Assembly (NCBI GenBank): GCA_964542475.1
Contig: CAZIUL010000012.1
Coordinates: 1-64,000 of the forward strand
Direction: 5' to 3'
DNA length: 64,000 nt
From: CAZIUL01 sp964542475
GTDB lineage: Bacteria > Planctomycetota > B15-G4 > CAYZWU01
Numbering within the stretch: position 1 is the first letter of the stretch; every line of letters starts with the position of its first letter. Shown here piece after piece: positions 26,985 to 36,647 of the stretch. Position numbers and translations under genes: made by a program. The notes under the pieces were generated by a model, which had not been told where the DNA came from, did no database searches, and saw only the letters and a list, made by a program, of their open reading frames with translations.

Positions 26985-28919
26985 TCAATCCGTCCTTTCG
27001 AGGGCCACCCTCCTCCCGTCTTCTCCCGCATTTTCGTCTTTTCCTTTCACTAGACGGTCCGCTTTTGCGATCAGGTCCGCGAGCTCGCGGATCTTCTCAT
27101 CGCCGGGGTGCTCCGCCGCCAGCGCGGCCGCCTCCTTTGCCGCACCCGCAAGCGCGGTGCTTTGCGCCCAGGGGGAGTTGCGCAACACTTCCGCGAAGGT
27201 GGTGACGCAGGCGGCCAGGCGGAAGGCATCCGAGGCATCCGTCACCTCGGCTGCAAACTGTTGCTCGAGGATCTCGGCCCGGTACTCCGCCACCTCCTCC
27301 GTGCGATCCGGCTTCTTGTACCGGATCCGGAAGGAGCCGACGGTCAGGCTCTCGTCACATCCTTCCCACATCTTGATTTCGTAAATCGCGGTGACCGCGT
27401 GACCCGCGCCCACCTCGCCGCCATCCACCTTGTCGTTACGAAAATCCTTGTCCGCCACGGCGCGGTTCTCATATCCCACCAGGCGGTAACTCCGGACCCG
27501 CTCCGGGTTGAACGCCACCTGGATCTTCACGTCCCTGGCGATCACCTGGAGGGTGCCTGCCAGCCCCTCCACGAACACGCGGCGCGCCTCCTCGATCCGG
27601 TCCACGTAGGTGTAGTGCCCGTTCCCCTGATTTCCCAGCTGTTCCATCAAAAGGTCGTTGTAGTTGTCCATGCCGAAACCAACAGTGGTGAGGCAGATCC
27701 CCTTCTTCACCTTCTCCCGGATCTTCTCGAGGATGGACTCGGGCCCGGTCCGGCCCACATTGGCCACCCCGTCGGAGCAGAGGATGACCCGGTTGATGCG
27801 GTCTTCGCGGAACGCCTGATCCGCCATGTCATAGCCGATGGTCAGCCCTTCCTCGGCGTTGGTGGAGCCCCCGGGATCGAGACGGTCGATGGCGTTCAGA
27901 ATGGCCTCCCTTCCCTCGGCAACCGGGGTGTGCCCCAGGAGCTTTTTCCCACGGGACTGGTACACCACGATGCCGATCTCATCCGCCGGCCGGAGCTGGT
28001 CCACCAGCAGTCGCAGGGCCCGCTTGACCAGCTCGAGACGGTTTTCCCGCTCCATGGAACCGGACGCATCGATCACGAAGGTGAGCACAGCATCTTTTCT
28101 GTGCCGGATGTCGATCTCCCGGGCCTTGAGACCGATGGCCAGAAGCCGCCGGTTTTCAGCTAATGGGGAAGGCGCGCCTTCGATGTAGGCGGCGAAGTCG
28201 CCTTTTTCCGGGGGCGCGTAGTCGTAGTCGAAGTAGTTGACGAACTCTTCCACCCGCACAGCTTCCTGCTTGGGCAGGTTGCCGTCATGGAGGAAGCTGC
28301 GGCAAATGGTAAAGGCCCCCGTGTCCACGTCCACTGCAAAGGTAGAAAGGGGATCGTCATCCGTGTCGATCATGGGATTGACCCCGTGGGAGCGGAAGAA
28401 CTGGAGATCGTAAGCTCCGTCGTTTGTCAGATGGGTACCGCCGTGTGCGGGCCTATTCCTTGATCCCAAGATTTTCTGATGTGCTATAACCGCGCGAGCG
28501 CCATGCGCACAGGCCCTTTTCCTGTACTTTCCCTTGAACTTTCTCCCACCACCGCCGCCAACACCGATAATATCCTCGATCACCTCCCCGTCATTGACCT
28601 CCTCCTCGTAGTCCACTTCGTCCACTTCGAGAACATCTGGATGCTCGATGATCTCCTCGACCGACTCAAGCTTCTCTTCTCCCGGCAACTTTTGAACAAT
28701 CGAATCCGCCGAATCGACCGGATCGGCGCTCCTCCCGGCGGGACCGGGCTCCTGCGCAGACTCTTCGTCGTTGTCATACTGGGCCGATATGCTCTTCATG
28801 GGCTGATGGTCTTCCGGCGCTGCCCCTTTCTCATCACCGGTTCCTCCGCAGCCCGTAAAGATCATCCCCGCAGCTGCAAAAACGGCATAGACTGTCCCTG
28901 TACCGACGCGGATCTTCAT
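26985..28919 (-). CDS. VWA-domain lipoprotein, YfbK-like
   Basis: The 644-residue protein starts MKIRVGTGTVYAVFAAAG with a lipobox ending in FTGC, so it is probably a lipoprotein. An acidic, low-complexity linker covers about residues 25-110. The YfbK-type N-terminal region follows (FAVDVDTGAFTICRSFL). Next is a VWA domain with the metal site VIDASGSME, and then a C-terminal DUF3520-like region with AAVTDASDAFRLAACVTTF. Members are exported, and the VWA domain binds protein partners through a metal ion. The ATG has gaggagg 6 bases upstream; the frame open to 29045 is not needed. It is convergent with the radical SAM gene. Confidence 0.88.
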   Translation of the reverse strand: MKIRVGTGTVYAVFAAAGMIFTGCGGTGDEKGAAPEDHQPMKSISAQYDNDEESAQEPGPAGRSADPVDSADSIVQKLPGEEKLESVEEIIEHPDVLEVDEVDYEEEVNDGEVIEDIIGVGGGGGRKFKGKYRKRACAHGARAVIAHQKILGSRNRPAHGGTHLTNDGAYDLQFFRSHGVNPMIDTDDDPLSTFAVDVDTGAFTICRSFLHDGNLPKQEAVRVEEFVNYFDYDYAPPEKGDFAAYIEGAPSPLAENRRLLAIGLKAREIDIRHRKDAVLTFVIDASGSMERENRLELVKRALRLLVDQLRPADEIGIVVYQSRGKKLLGHTPVAEGREAILNAIDRLDPGGSTNAEEGLTIGYDMADQAFREDRINRVILCSDGVANVGRTGPESILEKIREKVKKGICLTTVGFGMDNYNDLLMEQLGNQGNGHYTYVDRIEEARRVFVEGLAGTLQVIARDVKIQVAFNPERVRSYRLVGYENRAVADKDFRNDKVDGGEVGAGHAVTAIYEIKMWEGCDESLTVGSFRIRYKKPDRTEEVAEYRAEILEQQFAAEVTDASDAFRLAACVTTFAEVLRNSPWAQSTALAGAAKEAAALAAEHPGDEKIRELADLIAKADRLVKGKDENAGEDGRRVALERTD

Positions 28920-29133
28920 GATCAGCCTCCTCTGCTTCCAGGATTCTTGATGGGCTCTCTTTCTGTACTGCATGGGAAGAAACGGAGCTTGCCCGGATAG
29001 GTTCGGCTCTTTTCTCGGGTATGCAACGAAAGAGGGGACTTTCAATATGGTTCACGAAGCCGGAAGAAAAGGTTATACTTACCTGTTTCCGTTGACTTCG
29101 AGCGTTGCACCCGCACATCTTTTGGAAGCAACC

Positions 29134-29346
29134 ATGTACCTTCTGATTCTTGTTCTCTTGACCTCCGGGCACGTGCACATCAACGCCTCGCAAGAGGAGA
29201 ACGTGTGCACCGTGTTCTGCCCGATTGTATCGGAGGCTCCCGCGATCGACGGCATTGTCGAAGAAGGGGAGTGGGACGGGAGCTGCGCCGTTTCAGGAAG
29301 GACAGCCGCGGCGCCTGGCGAACCGGGAGTTAACCTTAATGCGTAA
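29134..29346 (+). pseudogene. N-terminal remnant of an exported CBM9/DOMON-like protein
   Basis: An ATG with ggaag upstream opens MYLLILVLLTSGHVHI, a signal peptide, followed by APAIDGIVEEGEWDGS. That phrase is the usual opening of CBM9-like or DOMON-type sugar- or heme-binding domains, which normally continue for more than 150 residues. Here the reading frame ends after 70 residues, with its stop lying in a family B repeat that starts at 29338. No continuation of the domain is visible downstream. It is therefore probably a gene cut short by the repeat. A tiny functional secreted protein is less likely. Confidence 0.6.
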
Positions 29347-29400
29347 ATTTCATCCTCGTCTGCTACGGCACCTCGCGACGAAGAGGATGAAACAAGCGGG
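29338..29400. repeat. Family B repeat, short fused-end form, at a truncated gene
   Basis: The copy reads gcgtaaatttcatcctcgtc, then gctacggcacctcgcgac, then gaagaggatgaaacaagcgg. The outer arms are inverted copies of each other, as in the 25845 copy. Its first bases supply the stop codon of the truncated exported-protein gene. The remaining 360 bases before the C25 protease gene hold a promoter-like signal but no gene that I can support. Confidence 0.75.
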
Positions 29401-29645
29401 CTTGTGTTTTTTGCCATAAGCGCAGGCCCGGAACAGCCGAAAAATGCAGTACAGGCTTCGGTAGGACAGCAACGGCCTTGCATCCCAGTCAAGGATTAAA
29501 AGCGACACAGCGATATCCGAAGGCTGAAAGCGGGGCGGGTCTGGACGCACGGATTTTTTTTTAAGCCATTGGTAACAAACGGATTGAACAGTCACATGCC
29601 CGGCGCAACGAACATCAACGAGGTTTAAAATAAATCAATGTTTTT

Positions 29646-29675
29646 CTGGCACGCATGAATGAGTTGCTCTATAAT
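29646..29675 (+). promoter_or_regulatory. Sigma-70-like promoter for the C25 protease gene
   Basis: A CTGGCA hexamer (29646-29651) and a perfect TATAAT (29670-29675) are separated by 18 bases. Transcription would begin near 29682, about 80 bases before the ATG at 29764. The match is by eye against the general bacterial consensus. Confidence 0.45.
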
Positions 29676-29763
29676 GGCCACACCCTTCAAAAGGCCTTCT
29701 AAAGCACCTTTCAAAAATATTCAAACTGTTTGCGCACTTCAATTTATCTCTAAGGAGCGGATC

Positions 29764-32700
29764 ATGAGCAAAAATCATCGAAAAAGAACGTACCTTCCCC
29801 TGATCGCCGCATGCCTGGCCCTCTTGTTTGGCGCGCCAATGTTTGCGAACCAGGGGCAGGATGTGGACCTGTCAACGCAGTACGACTCCCTGGACAGCAC
29901 GCTGCTGGATTTCACAATCAAGGGCTTCGACCAGGAAACCGTCTTCATCAACGGCAGGGAACACATGGCTGTTTCCATGTGCGGGGCAGGCCTTGTGGAC
30001 ATGGGCAATGCGGGCCACCCGCAGCTTCCGGTCCTTTGCAACAGCCTCCTGATTCCGGATTCGGCACGCATGAAAGCGACGGTGCTGAGCAGCGAGTACT
30101 ACGAGCTCGAGGGTGTCAACGTGGCGCCTTACAAGGGAGTGATCACCCGCGACGTGGACCCGGCAACAGTGCCGTACACTTTCGGAGAGCTCTACGAGAC
30201 CGATGCCATGTTCCCCGGTAAAATCGCTTCGCTCAGGGACCCATACATCATGCACGATGTGCGCGGCATAGTGGTCGAGGTTTTTCCCCTCCAGTACAAT
30301 CCGGTTACCAAGGTCCTTCGCGTGTACACGAATATTCAGGTGGAGGTGGCGGCGGCGGGCGCAGGCGATGTGAACATCATCGACCGATCGAGCAACATCG
30401 ACAGGACCAGCATCTCGTTCGAATCGCTCTACAGCGGCCACTTCGCGAACTACAAGGGCAACAGGAGCTCGCAATGGGCGAATACGCTGGGCGCCAGCCG
30501 TACAGGCGGCAGAGGTGATCCCCCTCCCGAAGACGGCGATATGCTCATCATCAGCTACGGCTCGTTCATGAGCGCCATGCAGCCGCTGGTCAACTGGAAA
30601 AACTCGACCGGCATCGGCACAACAATAGTCGACGTCTCCTCGATCGGCAACAACTCCACCTCCATCAAGAACCACATCAAAAGCGTCTACAACTCGAGCA
30701 ACCTGAGCTTCGTGCTTCTCGTGGGCGACGCCGCCCAGGTGACCCCGGGCTCGTACGGGAGCGGAGCTTCCGACGCTTTCTACTCCACCATTTCCGCGGA
30801 TACATATCCCGACATCTTTGTGGGCCGTTTCTCGGCGCAGAACACATCGCAGGTGGACACACAGGTGGAACGTACGGTTACCTACGAACAGGAAGGCCAC
30901 GACCTGTCAATGGGCGGATGGAACACCTGCGGCATGGGCATAGCATCGAGCCAGGGCGCGGGCGCCGGCCACTACGGCGAGGCCGACTATGTCCACGTGG
31001 GCCTGATCCGCGACGAGCTTCTGGCGTACGGTTTCACCATGGTGGACGAGATCTATGACACCAACGGCGGCAACAAGACCCAGGTCACCAACGGCCTGAA
31101 CCAGGGCCGCAGGACAGTCAACTACTGCGGCCACGGGAGCACGACCTCCTGGGGCACCACCGGCTTCTCGAACACCGACGTGAACAACCTGACAAACGAT
31201 GGAATGCTTCCGTTTATATGCAGCGTTGCCTGCGTGAACGGCAACTTCACGAGCGGCACATGCTTCGGCGAAGCCTGGCTGCAGGCGACCCACAACGGCA
31301 ACCCCACGGGCGCGATCGGCTGCTACATGTCGTCGGTGAACCAGTCATGGGCTCCGCCGATGTACGGACAGGGAAATCATTGCAAGAGCGGCAAATACGG
31401 CGCTGCCGACCGGTTCTGGAACGAGATGAACTGGTCCCTCGGCGGATGCCTGTACGGCGGCTCGTGCTGCATGATGGATCTCGCCGGCTCCTCCGGCGTC
31501 CAGGAGTTCATGAACTGGATCGTTTTCGGAGACCCGTCTCTCAGGCTCTTCAGCGAGCCCTCGATCATGCTGGGCCTGGAAACCTACGTACCTGACGTAG
31601 CGAACCCCGGCCTGGCCCTAAGCCTCGAGGTCGAGATCCTGAACGGCGGCGAGAACTACGTGCCCGGCTCAGGCAAAATGTACTACAGGTACGACGGCGG
31701 CGGCTTCATCCAGCAGTCGCTGATCCCGCTCGGCGGAAACCTGCACGGGGCTGAGCTTCCCAACACGGTACCCGGTGACGAGCCGGAGTTCTACTTCAGC
31801 GCCGAAGGCGACGGCGGCACAACAGTGTACCTCCCCGCAACAGCGCCCGCTGATGTGTACTCGTACGAGGTATGCTTCATCCAGACTCTCTGGGAGGACA
31901 ACTTCGAGACCAACACCGGCTGGACCGTGCAGAACGACGGAAGCCTGACATCCGGCGCTTGGGAGCGCGGAGTTCCCGTGGGCGGCGGCGACCGCGGCGA
32001 TCCCGCGACTGACCAGGACGGTTCCGGAAAATGCTTTCTCACGGAAAACGTGGACGGCGACTCCGACGTTGACGGCGGACCCACGATCCTGATTTCACCG
32101 GTGCTGGATCTGTCATCCGGCGACGCGGAGATCAGCTACTTCAGGTGGCACAACAACGACGACAACGACGACTGGTTCACGGTACAGATCTCCGAGGACA
32201 ACGGTGCCTCGTGGAGGAATGTGGAGCAGGTCAAGCACACGAGCGGCTGGAACTTCTACGGCTTCATGGCATCCGATCACGTGGTCCCCAACAACCAGAT
32301 CAAGATGCGTTTCCAGTCTACAGACAACCCCAACAACTCGGTCACAGAATCAGGCCTCGACGCTTTCAAGATCAGGCGCATCGACTACGACCCGAGCCTG
32401 TGGGCCGACAACTACACGCTTTTAGCGTCAACCGGCGGAACCGTTGGTTTCTCTCTTGATGCGGGAGCGTCGAACGGCAACAGGAAGTATCTGCTGCTCG
32501 GTTCGGTGACAGGCACCTCCCCCGGCCTGCCGCTTCCAGGCGGCCAGGTGCTGCCGATCGAGTGGGATATCCTGACGAACATCATCATGATGTCGCTTTA
32601 CGGCTCCCCTGTGTTCGTTGATTTTACCGGAACGGTGAACGGCGCAGGCCAGGCGAACGCAACGCTCGACACGCTCGGCCCGCTCGATCCCGGCATGATT

Positions 32701-32784
32701 GGAATCGACATCTATTTCGCCTACCTGCTCACAAAGAATCCGTTCTACGCGTCGAACTTCATGACACTGCACATCGACCCGTAA
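29764..32784 (+). CDS. Gingipain-type cysteine peptidase (C25), exported
   Basis: The 1006-residue precursor starts MSKNHRKRTYLPLIAACLAL, a signal peptide, with aaggag 6-7 bases before the ATG. An N-terminal propeptide region is followed by the C25 catalytic domain, with His457 in NYCGHGSTTSW and Cys490 in SVACVNGNF. A jelly-roll-like domain (NFETNTGWTVQNDGSL, about 710-870) is followed by a final 100-residue domain with LLGSVTGTSPGLPLPGG and IYFAYLL. The other C25 protein (39737-42793) has the same last two domains. It should be an extracellular or surface protease. A terminator-like hairpin follows the stop. Confidence 0.9.
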   Translation: MSKNHRKRTYLPLIAACLALLFGAPMFANQGQDVDLSTQYDSLDSTLLDFTIKGFDQETVFINGREHMAVSMCGAGLVDMGNAGHPQLPVLCNSLLIPDSARMKATVLSSEYYELEGVNVAPYKGVITRDVDPATVPYTFGELYETDAMFPGKIASLRDPYIMHDVRGIVVEVFPLQYNPVTKVLRVYTNIQVEVAAAGAGDVNIIDRSSNIDRTSISFESLYSGHFANYKGNRSSQWANTLGASRTGGRGDPPPEDGDMLIISYGSFMSAMQPLVNWKNSTGIGTTIVDVSSIGNNSTSIKNHIKSVYNSSNLSFVLLVGDAAQVTPGSYGSGASDAFYSTISADTYPDIFVGRFSAQNTSQVDTQVERTVTYEQEGHDLSMGGWNTCGMGIASSQGAGAGHYGEADYVHVGLIRDELLAYGFTMVDEIYDTNGGNKTQVTNGLNQGRRTVNYCGHGSTTSWGTTGFSNTDVNNLTNDGMLPFICSVACVNGNFTSGTCFGEAWLQATHNGNPTGAIGCYMSSVNQSWAPPMYGQGNHCKSGKYGAADRFWNEMNWSLGGCLYGGSCCMMDLAGSSGVQEFMNWIVFGDPSLRLFSEPSIMLGLETYVPDVANPGLALSLEVEILNGGENYVPGSGKMYYRYDGGGFIQQSLIPLGGNLHGAELPNTVPGDEPEFYFSAEGDGGTTVYLPATAPADVYSYEVCFIQTLWEDNFETNTGWTVQNDGSLTSGAWERGVPVGGGDRGDPATDQDGSGKCFLTENVDGDSDVDGGPTILISPVLDLSSGDAEISYFRWHNNDDNDDWFTVQISEDNGASWRNVEQVKHTSGWNFYGFMASDHVVPNNQIKMRFQSTDNPNNSVTESGLDAFKIRRIDYDPSLWADNYTLLASTGGTVGFSLDAGASNGNRKYLLLGSVTGTSPGLPLPGGQVLPIEWDILTNIIMMSLYGSPVFVDFTGTVNGAGQANATLDTLGPLDPGMIGIDIYFAYLLTKNPFYASNFMTLHIDP

Positions 32785-32800
32785 TAGGCATTTCAACAAC

Positions 32801-32837
32801 AACGAGCAGGCGCCCAACAGCGTCTGCTCGTTTTGTT
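32801..32837 (+). terminator. Rho-independent terminator after the C25 gene
   Basis: A 9-base stem (aacgagcag pairing with ctgctcgtt) encloses a 14-base loop and is followed by a T-rich run (ttttgtt). It begins 17 bases after the protease stop codon. Confidence 0.7.
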
Positions 32838-32847
32838 ACAGGAACAA

Positions 32848-33080
32848 GAGGCGGCAAGAGACTGCCGCCCTCCAGAAGAAACGGTACGCGCCGATTCAAC
32901 AATGGAGGGCGCCGCTCCGTCGGCGCCGTAAACGTACACATACCGGATGGACCAACACCCCCAAAGAGGCGGCAAGAGACTGCCGCCCTCCAGAAGAAAC
33001 GGTACGCGCCGATTCAACAATGGAGGGCGCCGCTCCGTCGGCGCCGTAAACGAAAAGGCGGCAACAGAGTGCCGCCCTCC
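32848..33080. repeat. Family A repeats, two and a half tandem copies
   Basis: Each unit has a hairpin from ggcggcaagagactgccgcc, a spacer (agaagaaacggtacgcgc and on), and a second hairpin from ggcgccgctccgtcggcgcc. Two near-identical units are followed by the first hairpin of a third. They lie between the C25 gene and the convergent GT-C/TPR gene. Apart from the terminator at 32801, nothing else is seen in this stretch. Confidence 0.9.
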
Positions 33081-33098
33081 ATGTTCGGTGCGCTGTTG

Positions 33099-34955
33099 TC
33101 ACTTCCTATCGAGCAAGCGCGCAAGCTCTCTGCGCGAGGGCTCGTGGTTCGGATTCAGCTCAAGCGCTTTATTTAAACAGTCCTTCATCCGGCCGAACTC
33201 CCCCATTTCTCCGCGGATCATGGCAAGATTGAAATAGAAGGCCTCCTCGTGCGGCCTGATCTCGAGCCCCTTTTTGTACTGTTCGATCGCCTGCTCCAGC
33301 CTTCCCTCGCTTCGAAGGACCACCCCGAGGCACATCCGCGCGTGGGCCAGGCCGGGCGCGGCCTCGATCGCTTTTTCGCAATGCTGCCGGGCCTCCCTGA
33401 TTCTGCCCTGCATGATGTAGATGGTTGCAAGGCTGACATGAGCGTCAGCATATTCCGCGTTCATCTCGATTGCTTTTTTGTAGCATGCCTCAGCCTCATC
33501 GATGCGCCTCATCCGCTGCAGTGCTTGGGCCAGGCAGCACTGAAGCTCCGGCTCAAGGTCGGTCTTTTCAGCGGCAAACGGGCCCGGCAATGTGCCCAGA
33601 AGCAACATCGCGGCAGCTGCTGCCAGGGCCGGCACCAGCTTGCGTATTCGCGACAATCGGATCGTTTCCATCAGGCCGGCCGCGCCGGCGCCGGCGAATA
33701 CAGCGAGAAGCGGCACGAGCGGCACGCGGTAGCGGGCGGTCACAAAGACCGCGACGATGGAGATGCTGTAGGCGAGCGCACTCAACACCACGACAAACCG
33801 CGTCTTTCCCGCCCGAAAAAACAGGCCGACCACTGCCAGGGGCAGGAGCAGGCCGAAAGGAAACCCGAAAGGACCCAGCTTCCACAACAGAACACGAAGG
33901 AGAACGGACCATCTCCTGAAAAGGTAGATGTCAACGTTGCGGGCTGTTTCCCTGGAGCTCACGGCCTGGAGCGATTTCGTGCAAAGCCCTGACGCGAATG
34001 AAAGCGGAGTCGATGCGATGTAGCCCGCTGTTTTTTCGTAGTAGAACCTCTGCCTGTCCCACATGTCCCCCCTCACGCCGTGCTTCTTTGGGAGATCGAT
34101 CACATCCGACCATGCCGAGCCCGGCCTCGCGCTGACAGTGTCCTCGTAAGCTTCGTTGTTCCCGATGAAGATGTTCAGCCCGCCGCTCGACGGCAGGAAA
34201 CCGAAATGCCCGGTGATGCTCCGGTTGAGGCATGCCACGGGCAGTGTCGGCAGAAGGAAGCCCAAGGCGATGAGCATTCCAGGAACAGCAAGCCGCCTCA
34301 TGCGGCCGCGTCCTGTGCGCTGCTGCCGCCTGAGCGACATTGCCGCAAGCCAGACGAGCCCGACAATGAAAAGCAGCAGAAATGTGGGGCGAGTAAGCAC
34401 GGCAGCAGCGCCCGCGACACCGAGCAGAAAACGTGTTATACCGGCCTCATCCTCGGAAGCCTTGATGAATAACGTGACCAGCAGAACCATCATGAAAGCG
34501 GCAAGCCCGGTAGCCAGAAGCTCGGTTTCGAAAAATATGAGCGGGCCGTAAAAAGCACATATCAGGCCGGCCGCAACAGCGGCTCCCCTGCCGAACATCC
34601 TTTTTCCCAGCGAAAAGGCGAGACAGCAGGTGATGCTCCCCAGCAGCGCCTGGATTGCCTTGGCAAAAAGGATTGATCCGTCTCCCGCAATGTAGAGCAC
34701 AGCCAGGAAAAACTGGTATAAAAAGGGCTGAAAGAAAAACGATCCGCTGAACCCTTCGCCGTTGGCAAGGCCGGCCGCCGCCTCGCTGTAAACCATCGAG
34801 TCCACGATCGGCACCTCGAAGAAGGGCGAGTCAGAGCTTTCGTACAGGTAAGCGAGCCGCACCAGGAGCGCCGCCGCAAAGACGAACTTCCAGTTGAAGA
34901 AGAGGCCGCCGTAATGGAAGCCCGTCCGCGGCGGGTCATGCTTCCTTTTGGACAT
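33099..34955 (-). CDS. GT-C glycosyltransferase-like membrane protein with C-terminal TPR repeats
   Basis: The 618-residue protein has about ten membrane segments. An acidic loop VPIVDSMVYSEAAAGLANGEGF fits the PMT_2 (GT39-like) family. The last 160 residues are four TPR units such as AEACYKKAIEMNAEYADAH and AIEQYKKGLEIRPHEEAF. The ATG at 34955 has ggagg 5 bases upstream; a second ATG at 34970 lacks this. Sugar transfer from a polyprenyl carrier with a TPR partner-binding tail is the family-level expectation. It follows the FG-GAP lipoprotein gene on the same strand after 22 bases, so the two may be co-transcribed and functionally linked. Confidence 0.83.
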   Translation of the reverse strand: MSKRKHDPPRTGFHYGGLFFNWKFVFAAALLVRLAYLYESSDSPFFEVPIVDSMVYSEAAAGLANGEGFSGSFFFQPFLYQFFLAVLYIAGDGSILFAKAIQALLGSITCCLAFSLGKRMFGRGAAVAAGLICAFYGPLIFFETELLATGLAAFMMVLLVTLFIKASEDEAGITRFLLGVAGAAAVLTRPTFLLLFIVGLVWLAAMSLRRQQRTGRGRMRRLAVPGMLIALGFLLPTLPVACLNRSITGHFGFLPSSGGLNIFIGNNEAYEDTVSARPGSAWSDVIDLPKKHGVRGDMWDRQRFYYEKTAGYIASTPLSFASGLCTKSLQAVSSRETARNVDIYLFRRWSVLLRVLLWKLGPFGFPFGLLLPLAVVGLFFRAGKTRFVVVLSALAYSISIVAVFVTARYRVPLVPLLAVFAGAGAAGLMETIRLSRIRKLVPALAAAAAMLLLGTLPGPFAAEKTDLEPELQCCLAQALQRMRRIDEAEACYKKAIEMNAEYADAHVSLATIYIMQGRIREARQHCEKAIEAAPGLAHARMCLGVVLRSEGRLEQAIEQYKKGLEIRPHEEAFYFNLAMIRGEMGEFGRMKDCLNKALELNPNHEPSRRELARLLDRK

Positions 34956-34977
34956 GAAGCCTCCAGACATTGCCTGC

Positions 34978-36647
34978 TTACATGTTCAGCCATACCAGGT
35001 CCGCAACGGAGTAGTTCCCTGCAACGAAGTCGAGATCGCCGTCCGAATCCACGTCTACAAGCACAACCGATCTTGTTCTCCTGTTGCCCAACAGCTCGCC
35101 CGAGTCGCTGAAAATACCGCTTCCATCGTTCAGCCAGATGTAGTTTGCGTGGATGAAGTTCCCCTCAACAAAGTCGAGGTCGCCGTCGAAATCCACATCG
35201 CCGAGTGCAAGCGAATAGGTGGAGGCGCTTCCCAGCTCCTGGCCGGAGTCCGTGAAAAATCCGTTTCCGTTGTTGATCCAGACAATGTTCGCCTGGTTGT
35301 TGTTACCGGCAACGATGTCAAGGTCACCGTCCGTATCCACATCACCGAGCACCAGGCCGCTGGTGCTCATGTTGCCGAGGAGCTGCGTCGAATCGGTGAA
35401 AACACCGCTGCCGTTGTTCAGCCAGACAAGGTTGGCCCCATCATTCCCCGCCACGATATCAGGGGCTCCGTCAGCATCCACATCACCGAGCGCAAGCCAG
35501 TTCGTCCAGCTGTTGCCCAGTGCCTGGCCCGAATCGCTGAAGCTGCCGCCCCCGTCATTCATCCACACACGGTTCGCCCCGAGCATGATCCCTTCCACGA
35601 GGTCAAGGTCCCCGTCCGAGTCCACATCACAGAGCGCGAGCGCACTCGTCCAGAAGTTGCCCAGTGTCTGGCCCGAATCGCTGAAGCTGCCGCTTCCGTT
35701 GTTCAGCCACACATAGTTAACGNNNNNNNNNNNNNNNNNNNNNNNNNNNNNNNNNNNNNNNNNNNNNNNNNNNNNNNNNNNNNNNNNNNNNNNNNNNNNN
35801 NNNNNNNNNNNNNNNNNNNNNNTTGGCCCGAATCAATGAAAACGCCGCTGCCGTCGTTCATCCAGACAAGGTTCGGGTTGTTGTAATTCCCCGCCACAAG
35901 GTCAAGGTATCCGTCCGAATCCAGGTCACACAGATTCAGCGATGTCGTGTTGCCGCTGCCAAGCGACTGGGTCGAATCGATGAAAATCCCGCTTCCGTTG
36001 TTCATCCAGACAAGGTTCGGGCTGTTGTAATTCCCTGCCACAAGGTCGATGTCTCCGTCCAAATCCAGGTCGCCACAGGCCACAGCCTTTGTCGGGCCGC
36101 CCCCCAGGGACTGGCCCGAATCAACAAAACCGGGAATGATGTCCATCGGAGTCGTTGGAACCGCATCCTGACCGTACTTCGCGTTTTTAATCGTGCCGGG
36201 TGCAATCGTGTCGCTGATATCTATGCCTGAAGGGTCGTTCGCGTCGATGTCGGCTTCGTTGAAGCACTGGCGGGTTTTCAGGGATGGAGAAGCTCCCAGG
36301 GTGATGACGACCTCGTAGTCGGCAGGGCCTGCCTCCACAACCGCCCCGGCCCCAAAGCTGTCCCCCTCAACAGGAAGGTTGAAATCATCAACAGTGAGAT
36401 TTTTGATGTCAACGTCAACCTGGAACGGAACGATAAGGAGATCGCCTGCATCACAGAGCCCGTTCGTGTTCACATCCAAATACCGGCCAAAGCAGAAAAC
36501 CCTCGGGCGAAGGCCCCACAGCTCTCCCCCCCCGCCCAGTCCACTGCCTCCCCCGCTGCCGCCGCACGAGGAAAACCAAAGCACGGCGCAGACAAGAGCT
36601 ATAAACGAAAGAGCCGGTGTCTTTACCCGCAACAGAGCAGTATTCAT
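34978..36647 (-). CDS. FG-GAP/VCBS-repeat lipoprotein, interrupted by assembly gap
   Basis: The gene starts MNTALLRVKTPALSFIAL with a lipobox (WFSSC) and a Gly/Ser linker, then a dockerin-like region with YLDVNTNGLCDAGDLLI. From about residue 170 it consists of FG-GAP-type repeats of about 48 residues, each with a DxDxDGxLDxVxGN calcium-like loop and an LVWxNNGSGxF motif. A run of 100 Ns interrupts it at 35723-35822. The two parts are out of frame only because the true gap length is unknown, so this is one gene rather than two. A surface beta-propeller adhesion-type lipoprotein is the likely role. The dockerin-like part is a weak resemblance. Confidence 0.8.
35723..35822. other. Assembly gap (100 Ns) inside the FG-GAP gene
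   Basis: One hundred Ns break the repeat-rich FG-GAP gene. The 55-base flanks differ from each other, so this looks like a true scaffold gap of unknown length, probably caused by near-identical repeat units. The number of repeats missing cannot be stated. Confidence 0.95.

Noticed and set aside
27108..28163. 351-residue plus-strand open frame
   Set aside because: Antisense shadow of the YfbK-like VWA gene; no recognisable domain and no ribosome-binding site.
29872..30900. 342-residue minus-strand open frame
   Set aside because: Antisense to the C25 protease gene, with a Val/Ala/His-rich composition typical of shadow frames.
35703..36647. Two separate FG-GAP genes with a frameshift between them
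   Set aside because: The frame loss coincides exactly with the N run, whose length is arbitrary; it is one gene broken by a gap.
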